This document shows, one piece after another, positions 25,770 through 34,359 of a DNA stretch of 64,000 nucleotides. Under the pieces are notes generated by a model. That model had not been told where the DNA came from and did no database searches. It worked only from the letters and a program-made list of their open reading frames with translations. Made by a program: the position numbers and the translations under genes. Source of the stretch: Exiguobacterium indicum HHS 31 (GTDB lineage Bacteria; Bacillota; Bacilli; Exiguobacteriales; Exiguobacteriaceae); contig NZ_MPSZ01000001.1 of NCBI RefSeq assembly GCF_001939065.1, forward strand, positions 868,001-932,000, read 5' to 3'. The first letter of the stretch is position 1; each line of letters starts with the position of its first letter.

Positions 25770-26288
25770 ATGGAGGACCCATTCACGATGTTTCGTGATC
25801 GTTTTGAAGCGACTTCAAGTCTTCATGATGGTGTGACGTTTGAACTGCTCGAGTCTCTCCTGACGCCTTCAAAACGAGAAGCCCTCGCTTGGATGGAACA
25901 AACAGGTGGCGAGCCGAATGTCGTAGCTCTTAATGGACGACTCGTCATCGTCGACACTGCCAAAGAGAGTCCAGCTGGTCGTCGAAGTGTCTGTTTGGAC
26001 GAATCCGCTCGACTTGGTCGCAAGAAAAATGCGTCCGCAGCAAGTGTCGAGTCGATGATTGAGACGCTAGAGGTGCACCTCTTAACACCAGAACAGTATC
26101 AAGCACTGCAGATACAGTTTTCGTTTGACGAAAAAACCTCCAGTTGGCTTAAGACGCCGGACGTGATCCGTCAAAAAGGTGGCGCCTTATTCGGAGATCG
26201 TCGTTATGAGACGACATTCATCTATCACAACGGAGCGGATTCCTATTATGCGAGCCGAGGATTTCGTGTCTGCATTGAGCTAGACTAA
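25770..26288 (+). CDS. DUF4256 family protein
   Basis: 172 residues. Recognised by GGEPNVVAL, ESPAGRRSVCLD, QFSFDEKTSSWLKTP, GGALFGDRRYETTFIYHNGADSYYASRGFR, the ordered blocks of DUF4256. The conserved Arg/Asp/Tyr residues hint at a ligand- or nucleic-acid-binding pocket, but no function is known for the family. Soluble. RBS AAGTGAGG. Followed by a strong terminator. Confidence 0.85.
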   Translation: MEDPFTMFRDRFEATSSLHDGVTFELLESLLTPSKREALAWMEQTGGEPNVVALNGRLVIVDTAKESPAGRRSVCLDESARLGRKKNASAASVESMIETLEVHLLTPEQYQALQIQFSFDEKTSSWLKTPDVIRQKGGALFGDRRYETTFIYHNGADSYYASRGFRVCIELD

Positions 26289-26290
26289 TC

Positions 26291-26326
26291 AAAAAACACT
26301 CTACGATTAAAGTAGAGTGTTTTTTG
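26291..26326 (+). terminator. Terminator of the DUF4256 gene
   Basis: 10-bp stem AACACTCTAC with GTAGAGTGTT and six T; A-run on the other side. Confidence 0.88.
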
Positions 26327-26380
26327 TAAAATATAGGTAATAAAACCCAATTATGATATGATGGTCGATGAATAGAGGAG

Positions 26381-27289
26381 GTGGACGTCATATTTGTATT
26401 GGGATTGATTGTAGGTGGTCTTATCATGTTGATCAGTTTCCGGTTATTCCGCCAACAACAGCCGGATACAATCGCATTGTGTAAAGATATCTTCTACGTG
26501 TTCGAAGTGCAGCCGGAATATCGGTTTCGTTATATCAGTCCTTCCCTCGATGACCATATGGGGAAAGGCGTGGCAGCAGCCAGCTACATGGATCCGGACG
26601 AGTGTTTCGCGCGGATTCATCCGGAAGACATCGAAGTCTTGATGTCGAAGATTTCGGGCGACTGTGACTACGATCAGCCGTTTCGGCAACGCTGGCGGAC
26701 GAATGACGGAACGTACGTCTGGTTCGAAGAATATGCGACACCCATTTGCGAAAATGGGCAGATCGTTGCCATCCAAGGGGTGATCCGTAACATTGACGAA
26801 CAGTTGAAATCACAACAGGCATTGCTCGATCAATACCGGATCGATGCCTTGACTGGTCTAGGGAATCGCCATGCCTTCAACGAGGCTGTCCACACACTCG
26901 ATCAAGAGAAGACGGCGTATGGGGTGATTCTGCTTGACTTGAATGAACTAAAAGAGCTCAACGACCGGTTCGGTCACGCGGTCGGTGATGCCTTGCTTGA
27001 ACAAACAGGACTTTGCATCCGCCGCTTGACAGACCATGGCTACCGGATCGGTGGTGATGAATTCGTCTTGATCGATGAGAGTCCGTCGATTGAGCTGTTT
27101 GAGGGATTCGTCGAACACGTTCGCTCGACGTTCGCGACACACGAAATCAGGCTCGCAATCGGCGCCGTACATACGACAACAGGACGCCGTGTCGACGACG
27201 TCCTGCATGAGGCAGATGAGCAGATGTATCAAGAAAAGATGAATGATCGCTTAAGTCGTCAGCATGGATTGATGCGCTTGAAGCAATAA
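26381..27289 (+). CDS. Membrane-anchored PAS-GGDEF diguanylate cyclase
   Basis: About 302 residues: one N-terminal membrane helix (4-20), a PAS domain (35-145, with FEVQPEYRFRYISPSLDD and IQGVIRNI), then GGDEF domain 150-295. The active site GGDEF and the substrate/metal residues (LLDLNELKELNDRFGHAVGD) are intact; no I-site RxxD is obvious before GGDEF. Makes c-di-GMP in response to a cytoplasmic signal. The start is unclear: GGAGGTG directly overlaps the GTG at 26381, so translation may begin at the ATA (26390) or TTG (26399). Its 3' end overlaps the convergent hydrolase by 39 bases. Confidence 0.85.
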   Translation: MDVIFVLGLIVGGLIMLISFRLFRQQQPDTIALCKDIFYVFEVQPEYRFRYISPSLDDHMGKGVAAASYMDPDECFARIHPEDIEVLMSKISGDCDYDQPFRQRWRTNDGTYVWFEEYATPICENGQIVAIQGVIRNIDEQLKSQQALLDQYRIDALTGLGNRHAFNEAVHTLDQEKTAYGVILLDLNELKELNDRFGHAVGDALLEQTGLCIRRLTDHGYRIGGDEFVLIDESPSIELFEGFVEHVRSTFATHEIRLAIGAVHTTTGRRVDDVLHEADEQMYQEKMNDRLSRQHGLMRLKQ

Positions 27290-27940
27290 GGTGTTGAAGC
27301 GTTCCGGTTGATCGAGATTCGCCGTATGCCCGGCTCCCTCGACCGGTAAGACGATGACGTTCGGCACGTGTTCCGCATCGAACGCGGTTGCGTCGACTTC
27401 GTATGTTTCATTCGTTCCGTTTAGGATGACGACCGGTAAGGTGATCGACCGCAGCATCGTTTCCGTCAGTGCCGGGAAACGGAATGTCATCAAATCAAGG
27501 ACTGCCCGCGCCGTCGTTTTCCAGGCAGGACCATGCAACTGTTCGAACTGGTCGGCAATTTCCGGTGCTTGTTGTTCGAGGTCGAGGAAGAACTCTCGTT
27601 GCTTGCGCATCAGCGGCTCCATCGCTTTAGGAATGAATGGTGAAAAACCCGTGATACATACCCCTTCGAGTTCGTCCGGTGGATCGAGTGCCAGTTGCAT
27701 CGCAAGCGTTGCGCCAAGCGACAACCCGAGAATCCATCCTGGACCTTCCTGTGCCATCCGTTCGCGGATGGCACGTGTTGCTTGTGATAAGTAATCTTCC
27801 GTTGCCGGTCCCGTCGTCATTCCGTGACCAGGCAGATCAATCGGAATGAACGTAAAATCATCCGCTAAAGCGGATAGCTGTGGTGCAAAGTGTGTTGCTG
27901 CCGTTCCCATTAAACCATGTAGTACATACATACGTGTCAT
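27251..27940 (-). CDS. Alpha/beta hydrolase
   Basis: 229 residues. HGLMGTAATHF (oxyanion), PIDLPGHGMT, nucleophile GLSLGATLAM (Ser93 region), acid strand VVILNGTNETY, and GAGHTANLD with the catalytic His. Typical of small esterase/MhpC-like proteins. Overlaps the previous hydrolase by ATGA, so the two are one operon, and overlaps the convergent cyclase gene. Confidence 0.83.
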   Translation of the reverse strand: MTRMYVLHGLMGTAATHFAPQLSALADDFTFIPIDLPGHGMTTGPATEDYLSQATRAIRERMAQEGPGWILGLSLGATLAMQLALDPPDELEGVCITGFSPFIPKAMEPLMRKQREFFLDLEQQAPEIADQFEQLHGPAWKTTARAVLDLMTFRFPALTETMLRSITLPVVILNGTNETYEVDATAFDAEHVPNVIVLPVEGAGHTANLDQPERFNTLLLQAHQSMLTT

Positions 27941-28782
27941 ACGGTAAACTCCTTAAATTGATGTAGTGTCAATATCGCGTCTACGATGACGTCCGGACGA
28001 TCGCGATGCATCAGGTGTGATGTTCCCGGAACGAACGTCACGTTCGCCTGATCGGATAGATTCGCCTGTCGCTGAATCAATTCCTGCCATTTTCCTTCCA
28101 TCTGCTCCAGTTCGTCTTTTGGAAAACCAGCAGCGCTCATCGTTTCGATCGACTGCGCTTTGTCCCGTCCAAGAACGGTCAACGGAACACCGAGATCGCG
28201 CATGCGTGGTTGAAGATCTTTCGCATCAGCTTTCCACTGCGAGATGATCGCATGCATCGACCGGTAATACGCCGGGTTCCAATCCGTGCGGTCATCCCCG
28301 TCCGGGAAACGGTCACGTAAATCAGTTGCTTTTGATAGTTCTTCGAACCGATCGATCCAGACGGCGTCATCCCCTTCCCGGTCGAGCATCGGTGTATCCA
28401 GCTGATCGAGTTCTGCTAAATCAACGGACGTCGCATCCACGAGAACGAGACCGGCGACACGTTCTGGATGATGTAGAGCAAAAGCTTGCGCAACAAGACC
28501 ACCGTAGGAATGACCGACGAGTGTGACCGGAGTCGCAATATTCGTCGCGTTAAGAAACTGATTGATTTGCCGTAAGATGCCGGTCGTCCCGTCGATGTAA
28601 TCCTCCGACCATTCGTGCGGATGAAAGCTGACGACCCGGTAGTCCGGTGTCAGTTTCGTCAGAATGTCCGCCCAGTCCTGATACGTCCCACCGAGCGAGG
28701 GGAGGAGTAACAACGGTCGACCTGTCGAACCGTCGTCATAATACGTCACTTGTTTTCCCTGATGTTGCATAATTCGTTCCAT
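27937..28782 (-). CDS. Alpha/beta hydrolase
   Basis: 281 residues from ATG 28782 (AGAGGAG eight bases upstream). PSLGGTYQDWADI, nucleophile GHSYGGLVAQAFALHHPERV, LVDATS, VLGRDKAQ and GTSHLMHRDRPD carry the triad. More like the haloalkane dehalogenase/prolyl aminopeptidase-like branch than its partner, so the pair are relatives but not recent copies. Divergent from the HAD gene. Confidence 0.83.
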   Translation of the reverse strand: MERIMQHQGKQVTYYDDGSTGRPLLLLPSLGGTYQDWADILTKLTPDYRVVSFHPHEWSEDYIDGTTGILRQINQFLNATNIATPVTLVGHSYGGLVAQAFALHHPERVAGLVLVDATSVDLAELDQLDTPMLDREGDDAVWIDRFEELSKATDLRDRFPDGDDRTDWNPAYYRSMHAIISQWKADAKDLQPRMRDLGVPLTVLGRDKAQSIETMSAAGFPKDELEQMEGKWQELIQRQANLSDQANVTFVPGTSHLMHRDRPDVIVDAILTLHQFKEFTV

Positions 28783-28809
28783 TATAATCACTCCTCTAAA
28801 CTTTGAAAG

Positions 28810-29487
28810 ATGGTGTTTACCTTGATTCGTGCCCTATTGTTTGATTTAGACGAGACGTTACATGACCGGTCCGGTTCTCTTCCCTATTTCCTTCGGGATC
28901 AGCATCAACGTTTTCGTGAAGTTGCGCATGTTCCGATCGACGACTACATCACGACGTTCTTGGCGCTTGATCAAGAAGGACGCGTCTGGAAGGACGTCGT
29001 CTATACGGAAATGATTCGTCGCTTCCAGTTGTCGCTTTCTGTTGAAGTACTGCTACACGACTACGTGACGCGTTATCCGATCTTCGCACGGAGCTTTCCG
29101 GGAGTCGACGCCTTTTTTGCGCAATTACCGCCTGAGCTACCCATCGGCTTACTGTCGAACGGTCGGACGACGTTTCAACGTGCTGTCTGTGACGCAATCG
29201 GACTGTCTCCCTCTTTTACGCAGATCGGGATTTCGGAACAAGAAGGCGTCCGTAAACCGGATCCGGCATTTTTCTTGCGCTTAACGGACCGTTTAGGTGT
29301 TCGCCCGGACGAAGTCCTTTATGTCGGCGACAATTACGACCACGACATCTTACCGGCGCGCGCCCTCGGCATGCAGGCGATTTGGAAGCGCACAGGCGAT
29401 GTTCCATTGACCGACACGCAATTTTCGGACTGGTGCCAGTTACCTGCTCCACTCCAAGACCTGATACGAAAGGAGAACCAGCCATGA
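28810..29487 (+). CDS. HAD-superfamily hydrolase (YjjG/pyrimidine 5'-nucleotidase-like)
   Basis: 225 residues. Motif I LLFDLDETLHD, motif II LLSNGRT, Lys of motif III in GVRKPDPAFF, motif IV VGDNYDHDI. Cap is the helical type between motifs I and II. Phosphatase on a small phosphorylated metabolite. ATG 28810 has a poor ribosome site; a TTG at 28822 is possible. Overlaps the next gene by ATGA. Confidence 0.83.
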   Translation: MVFTLIRALLFDLDETLHDRSGSLPYFLRDQHQRFREVAHVPIDDYITTFLALDQEGRVWKDVVYTEMIRRFQLSLSVEVLLHDYVTRYPIFARSFPGVDAFFAQLPPELPIGLLSNGRTTFQRAVCDAIGLSPSFTQIGISEQEGVRKPDPAFFLRLTDRLGVRPDEVLYVGDNYDHDILPARALGMQAIWKRTGDVPLTDTQFSDWCQLPAPLQDLIRKENQP

Positions 29488-29867
29488 CGGAACAGATTCG
29501 CCGTTTCCAGCCTGACGATTTTGAGCAGATTCATCGATTGAACGCATTAGAAGGATGGCAGGATCTCGTCGCTGATCAAGAGCGGACTCGCAACGCGTGG
29601 ATGAATGCAAATGCCGCTTTCGTCCTTGAGTCTGACGGAGAAATCCTTGCCTATGTCCGCGCCTTAACGGACGGTTCAGTGACGACGTTCGTCTGTGAGC
29701 TCCTCGTCAGCCGAAACGCACGCAAGCGTGGGTACGGACAACAGTTACTCGATCACTTGCAACTTACCTATCCGACGCGGATCGATCTCCTGGCAACCCG
29801 TCAATCTGCTTCTTTTTATGAACAACAAGGATTTCGTGCTTTCCATGGTTTCCGTAAATCACGATGA
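29484..29867 (+). CDS. GNAT-family N-acetyltransferase
   Basis: 127 residues from ATG 29484 (AGGAGA upstream). VCELLVSRNARKRGYGQQLLDHL is the acetyl-CoA site, ASFYEQQGFRAF the end of the fold. Short member without N-terminal extension. Coupled to the HAD gene and overlapping the convergent acetyltransferase by 9 bases. Confidence 0.83.
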   Translation: MTEQIRRFQPDDFEQIHRLNALEGWQDLVADQERTRNAWMNANAAFVLESDGEILAYVRALTDGSVTTFVCELLVSRNARKRGYGQQLLDHLQLTYPTRIDLLATRQSASFYEQQGFRAFHGFRKSR

Positions 29868-30296
29868 AGCGAGTGATTTCGAATAACTCGTGCTCGTCAC
29901 GCTGTAGCCCATCGATTGATAAAAGTGATGGGCTGCTTCGCGTTCCGGTCGATTACCACTGTTCAGCAAGACGGCAGTTGCTCCTCTTGCGTGCGCCCAG
30001 TCTTCCGCTGCTCGGATCAAGCGGCGTCCGATTCCCTGCCGACGATATTTCGCGTTGACGACGAACGCGACGATTCGGACATAGGTCGTATCGTGCTCAA
30101 ACGCTTGCGCCTGAAACAGACCGACGCAGCCGAGAAGCATATCGTCGTCTTCTAACACAAGCAATTCATAATCCGGATGACGGGTGACCCGTGTAAACCG
30201 TTCGCGTAACACATTCTCGCTTGCCGGATACCCGAGCTGCGTCATCAAACCGACCAATTGCGGTAGATCGTCTGTTGTCCAAGACCGGATGTTCAT
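29859..30296 (-). CDS. GNAT-family N-acetyltransferase
   Basis: 145 residues. IVAFVVNAKYRRQGIGRRLIRAAEDWA (acetyl-CoA loop R-R-Q-G-I-G) and AAHHFYQSMGYSVTSTSYSK. The latter resembles AAC(6')/YhhY-like small-molecule acetyltransferases. RBS GGGAG is very near the ATG. Downstream of the sigma/anti-sigma pair by 15 bases, so perhaps co-transcribed with it. Confidence 0.83.
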   Translation of the reverse strand: MNIRSWTTDDLPQLVGLMTQLGYPASENVLRERFTRVTRHPDYELLVLEDDDMLLGCVGLFQAQAFEHDTTYVRIVAFVVNAKYRRQGIGRRLIRAAEDWAHARGATAVLLNSGNRPEREAAHHFYQSMGYSVTSTSYSKSLASS

Positions 30297-30311
30297 CTCC
30301 CTTTCCCCCTT

Positions 30312-30767
30312 CTACTGTTCTGGTGACAGAATCATCACCCGTTCTCTTCCCTCTTCCTGACCAACGACCAGCACGTGCTCAGATACCGGATCATCCTTGA
30401 TTTGATAGACGGTAAACGCATCGAGGTTCGACGCAAAATCAGATGTGTCCTGTTCCAGTTGCGTATCGGTCAAGACATCATCCGTGACGCCGAGTCGCTT
30501 CCCTTTCAGCTGTTGCCAGTCTAAATTCGTCATCTCTTTTGATACTTTGTAAAACTGTTCATCATAATACATGCCGACCACCATCGATTGCGACGATTGC
30601 TCGGGAACGGTCTCATGCAAGGAACTAAAGCCGATGATCGTCAGACCGGCAGCGAGACAAGCAGCTTGTAACGAGCGCCGGCGCCGTTTCGCTTTGCGGA
30701 TACCTTGGATTGTCCGTTGCCTGACAGATGACGGTACGTCGATCAAGATTTTTGGCTCGTGATTCAT
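30312..30767 (-). CDS. Putative membrane anti-sigma factor
   Basis: 151 residues: basic cytoplasmic start (KAKRRRRS), one membrane helix (32-48), extracytoplasmic domain. It overlaps the ECF sigma gene by ATGA, the standard arrangement for a sigma and its antagonist. The N-terminal part lacks the His-Cys-Cys zinc motif of ZAS anti-sigmas. The call rests mainly on context. Confidence 0.65.
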   Translation of the reverse strand: MNHEPKILIDVPSSVRQRTIQGIRKAKRRRRSLQAACLAAGLTIIGFSSLHETVPEQSSQSMVVGMYYDEQFYKVSKEMTNLDWQQLKGKRLGVTDDVLTDTQLEQDTSDFASNLDAFTVYQIKDDPVSEHVLVVGQEEGRERVMILSPEQ

Positions 30768-31258
30768 AGACTCATCCCCTTCTGTCGTCGTACTTTCTCG
30801 AGTGCGCGGTACAACGTGCTTTTGATCGTACTCAGTGGCACATTGAAGGTTTGCGCAATCTCTTGCAATGACAAATCTTCTTCATACCGGAAGTAGATGA
30901 TTGATCGCTCGGTCGGCTCGAGGACATCCAGTAAATCGTCCAAGTACAAGCGATCGACGAGACGCTCTTCAAACGACGTCGTTTGACTGGGTTCGATCGC
31001 GAGCGGCTGAAACGACGCTCGATGTTGCTGGAAAGCACAATTCATCGTGATGCGCGTCAACCACGTCTTAAAATACGAAGCATCCCGTAAACTATTTCGC
31101 CCACGCCATGCCCGGTACGCGACCTCTTGGACATTCTCAAGCGCTGCCGCCTCCTCTTTCAGATAAATGAAGGAAATACGGTACACATAGTCTTCTTCTG
31201 CGAATAAAGCTGCTTCAAAAGCAGCGTCGGATAATGCTGCACCTGACTTTCGAAACAC
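30764..31258 (-). CDS. ECF-type RNA polymerase sigma factor
   Basis: 164 residues from the GTG at 31258, eight bases after AAAAAGGAGG; the longer GTG start at 31285 has no site. Region 2: YVYRISFIYLKEEAAALENVQEVAYRAWR, with the conserved hydrophobic and Asp/Glu pattern, and SYFKTWLTRI. Region 4: LEPTERSIIYFRYEEDLSLQEIAQTFNVPLSTIKSTLYRALEKVR. Directs an extracytoplasmic stress regulon; targets not visible in the window. Confidence 0.88.
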   Translation of the reverse strand: MFRKSGAALSDAAFEAALFAEEDYVYRISFIYLKEEAAALENVQEVAYRAWRGRNSLRDASYFKTWLTRITMNCAFQQHRASFQPLAIEPSQTTSFEERLVDRLYLDDLLDVLEPTERSIIYFRYEEDLSLQEIAQTFNVPLSTIKSTLYRALEKVRRQKGMSL

Positions 31259-31317
31259 ATCGGCATCCTCCTTTTTGGCAATCACTCCCCTATTAGATAC
31301 GCGACACGATTAAAAAG

Positions 31318-31346
31318 TTTCATTTTTTTCAAATTTTTCTTATAAT
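31318..31346 (+). promoter_or_regulatory. Promoter of the beta-lactamase-family gene
   Basis: TTTCAT (31318-31323), 17-bp spacer and a perfect TATAAT (31341-31346). The -35 box is poor, so this may be weak or activator-dependent. Confidence 0.45.
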
Positions 31347-31402
31347 TCCCTTTTCTTGCATGAATGAATTCGATAGGATGGGAAGCAGAGAGGGTGATGG
31401 AC

Positions 31403-32421
31403 GTGTACAAGAAACTCATTGCTTTACCGGAGCTTACGCATCTCGAAGGGGCGGTCTCCATCCACCAGCAAGGTGAACAAATCTTTAGCCATGCTAACGG
31501 ATTCGCACATCGGGGCTACCGCGCATCGAATACAGAAGCGACACGATTCGGAATTGCTTCTGGTACGAAACTCTTCACGGCGGTCGCCATCTTACGGTTA
31601 GTCGAGGAAGGAAAGGTAGCACTCGACGAACACGTCGCGCCGATTCTACCGGACATAGGAATCGAGCTAGACGGTGTGACCGTGCATCATCTGTTAACCC
31701 ATACATCAGGCATCGGTGATTATTTTACGAAGCGACGATGACCGATTTCGAGGAGGTTTTTCAAGATTTCCCGATGTACCGTTTGCGTCGTCCCATCGAT
31801 TTTTTACCGTTGTTTCAGGACCAAAAAAGACTGTTCACTGCAGGCGAACGTTTTCATTACAACAATGCGGGATACATCCTGCTCGGTCTCGTGATCGAAC
31901 AATTGACGAAACAACCCTTCGCGGATTACGTGACGAACGAATTGTTCGCTCGTGCGCAAATGACACAGTCTGGTTACTTCCGACTCGACTCGCTACCGGC
32001 AGATACAGCCATCGGTCACATCGAGAATGAAGACGGAACATGGCGAACGAATCACTATGCGTTACCGATCATTGGCGGATCTGATGGCGGCGCCTTCCTC
32101 ACAGCATCAGACATGGAACGTTTCTGGCGAAGTCTTCTGACGCATCAGTTGCTGTCTGAATCGATGACCGCGCAACTGTTTCATCCCCACGTCAAAGTCA
32201 ACGATGTTGCGTCTTATGGTTACGGCGTCTGGCTGAAACAACTCGATGCCTCGCACGAGAAGTGGCACATTATGGGTTACGACCCGGGTGTCAGCTTTCA
32301 TTCCGCCTATTATCCACAATCGGAAACAATCGTCACCGTCTTATCGAATACGTCTGACGGAGCCTACGCGCTCGTTCAGGCCATCGAACAACTTTTACTT
32401 GAGAAAGGAATCCATACATGA
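31403..32421 (+). pseudogene. Serine beta-lactamase-family hydrolase, broken by one frameshift
   Basis: Two adjacent frames together give one complete class C/PBP4-like protein of about 340 residues. The first (to 31741) has FGIASGTKLF (SxxK, catalytic Ser/Lys) and HHLLTHTSGIGDYF. The second (from 31738) begins TDFEEVFQDFP and has FHYNNAGYILLG (YxN) and HIMGYDPG. Inserting one G before ACGAAG near 31729 restores DYFDEATMTDFE across the join. This is either a true inactivating deletion or a sequence error. GTG 31403 is the likely start after GGGTGAT; ATG 31397 is the alternative. The rest of the gene is well kept. Confidence 0.75.
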
Positions 32422-32828
32422 ACCTTTATATCGCTTCTCGCTTTGATCACACGTTGACCGTCCGCTGGCTCCGCGATGAACTCCGCTTGCGTGGACACGA
32501 TGTAACATACGACTGGACGATGAATGATCGGGCAGAGGATCCCGAAGCATTACGAAAGATTGGTCTTGCTGAATTCGAAGCCGTACAACAAGCGGACGCC
32601 TTCGTCCTTGTGTTACCAGCAGGAAAAAGTAGTCACGTCGAACTTGGGATTGCGCTCGCGACGAATCGTCCGATTTACTTATGCATGCCGGATGCGACCT
32701 ACTTCACCGGACCATTGGCGAGTACGTTTTATCATATCGGACGGACGACCCCTTGCTTCGGAGCGAAAGAAGATTGGCTCGCGCAGATTCTCGCCGATCG
32801 CTTACCGGAAGAACAACTGACGTCATGA
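32418..32828 (+). CDS. Nucleoside 2-deoxyribosyltransferase-like protein
   Basis: 136 residues. N-terminal LYIASRF, central VQQADAFVLVLPAGKSSHVELGIALATNRPIYLCMP, the D-x(n)-G-x-S-H-x-E-L-G pattern of the deoxyribosyltransferase fold, with Glu as nucleophile. Family members cleave or swap bases on (deoxy)nucleosides or sanitise odd nucleotides. Start overlaps the previous stop (ATGA) and the next start overlaps its stop. Confidence 0.75.
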   Translation: MNLYIASRFDHTLTVRWLRDELRLRGHDVTYDWTMNDRAEDPEALRKIGLAEFEAVQQADAFVLVLPAGKSSHVELGIALATNRPIYLCMPDATYFTGPLASTFYHIGRTTPCFGAKEDWLAQILADRLPEEQLTS

Positions 32829-33385
32829 GGACCGTTCTGTTGACGATTGGACCGACCCATGCCGGGAAAACGACGTTCGCCCGACAGCTTGCTCAACGTC
32901 TCTCATCAAGCCTTGTTATCGATCAGGATCTTCAAGCACGCTTTTTGCTCGAACATTATCCGGACCTCGTTCCAACAGAAGGACCGAATCAGATCAAACA
33001 TGACTTGACGGGATGGTTGATCGAACAGGCAATCACGTCTTCCGTCGAGACGATCATCTTATGTAATGCCAACATTTCGCGGATTGGTCGTAAACAATTA
33101 GTAGATCCATTCTCCCGTTCGACGTTCCGCTCGATCCTCGTCTGGTTCGATTTACCCGAAGTGACAATTGCAGACCGACTGATTCACTCCAAACGCGATG
33201 GACGAGAGATTCGTGGCGACTCGTCGTACTACGACATCTATCAGCGGCAACGAATCGAGCCGCCAGTTTCCGGTGAAGCGGACAAAATCGTTCGTCTTCG
33301 TTCGACGGAAGACGTTGACACATTTCTCGACCATGTCACGGATCCGACGCTTGATGCTCTCTTCGATGCGGTGTCGACTGATTGA
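32825..33385 (+). CDS. P-loop NTPase/kinase (AAA_33-like)
   Basis: 186 residues from ATG 32825 (ATGA overlap). Walker A GPTHAGKTT at residues 9-17, then VIDQD and IILCNANI, a later Arg-rich lid (DRLIHSKRDGREIRGD). This matches small polynucleotide-kinase/zeta-like P-loop kinases of unknown substrate. The previous gene acts on nucleosides, so a nucleoside or nucleotide kinase is a reasonable guess. Confidence 0.7.
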   Translation: MRTVLLTIGPTHAGKTTFARQLAQRLSSSLVIDQDLQARFLLEHYPDLVPTEGPNQIKHDLTGWLIEQAITSSVETIILCNANISRIGRKQLVDPFSRSTFRSILVWFDLPEVTIADRLIHSKRDGREIRGDSSYYDIYQRQRIEPPVSGEADKIVRLRSTEDVDTFLDHVTDPTLDALFDAVSTD

Positions 33386-33485
33386 AGAACAGGACAATCG
33401 TGCATAAAGCACCCGCTTCTTCATCAACGCATGCAAAAAGACCAACCGATATGTAACCGATTACAAAAAGAAAGAAGGAACACTC

Positions 33486-34292
33486 ATGTCTGAAGAACAA
33501 CGATTGACTGGCGGAAATGTCTCCGCTGTCTATCAAAAAGGTGAGCATGTCTATCGCTCACAAAAAGATAACAGCAACAACGTCCAACGGTTATTGCGCC
33601 ACTTAGAAGCGAAACGCCTATCCGGTGTTCCCCGTTTCGTCGGTATCGACGAACAAAATCGAGAGATCCTGACCTTTCTCCCTGGCGAAACGGCCGATTA
33701 TCCCCTAAAAGCATACATGTGGCATGACGACGTATTGGACGATGTCGCACGTCTGATGCGCCAGTATCATGACGCGACAGTCGACTTCGACGTCTCACCG
33801 GACTGGGCACCGTTGCTCAATACCCCGACTCCATACGAAGTCATCTGTCACAACGATTTTGCCGTCTACAATACGATTTTTCAGGATCAAAAACTGAGTG
33901 GCGTGATTGACTTTGACCTCGCGGCACCCGGTCCACGTGCTTGGGATATCGTCTATGCGCTCTATACGTTCGTTCCGCTTAGCAGCAGACGACAAGCACC
34001 TGACGGATCCGTTCTTGCCTATTCACCAGAGCAAGATGACACACGTTTCGCCAAGCGAGTGAGTCGGTTCCTTGATGCGTATGGCTATGAAGGACCGCGT
34101 TCTGAACTCCTATCCATGTTATTGTTACGCGTCGAAGCCCTCTATCTGTTGATTGATCAAAGAGCTGCGGACGGTGATGCTGCCTTCATCAAGATGAAAG
34201 AAGAGGGTCACGATACACATTACCGCGCGGAATACCGTTTCATCGCGGAACATGGGGAGAAGTGGTTTACTAATGCAAATAACTTAAGCTAA
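33486..34292 (+). CDS. Aminoglycoside phosphotransferase-like kinase
   Basis: 268 residues. Brenner motif VICHNDFAVYN (catalytic Asp, metal Asn), then GVIDFDLAAPGPRAWDIVYAL, the DFG-like metal site. Eukaryote-kinase-like fold of APH/choline-kinase type. No resistance phenotype can be inferred. AGAAGGAAC precedes the ATG. It lies 100 bases after the nucleoside-related genes, on the same strand. Confidence 0.82.
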   Translation: MSEEQRLTGGNVSAVYQKGEHVYRSQKDNSNNVQRLLRHLEAKRLSGVPRFVGIDEQNREILTFLPGETADYPLKAYMWHDDVLDDVARLMRQYHDATVDFDVSPDWAPLLNTPTPYEVICHNDFAVYNTIFQDQKLSGVIDFDLAAPGPRAWDIVYALYTFVPLSSRRQAPDGSVLAYSPEQDDTRFAKRVSRFLDAYGYEGPRSELLSMLLLRVEALYLLIDQRAADGDAAFIKMKEEGHDTHYRAEYRFIAEHGEKWFTNANNLS

Positions 34293-34300
34293 CACATACT

Positions 34301-34351
34301 AAAGGAGCGCAACACTTCACGATAACATCGTGTAAGTCTGCGCTCCTTTTC
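34301..34351. terminator. Bidirectional terminator between convergent operons
   Basis: AAAGGAGCGCA with TGCGCTCCTTTT, plus an inner hairpin (CACGATAACATCGTG). Stands between the APH-like gene and the histidine kinase gene. Confidence 0.85.
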
Positions 34352-34359
34352 GTCTGTCA

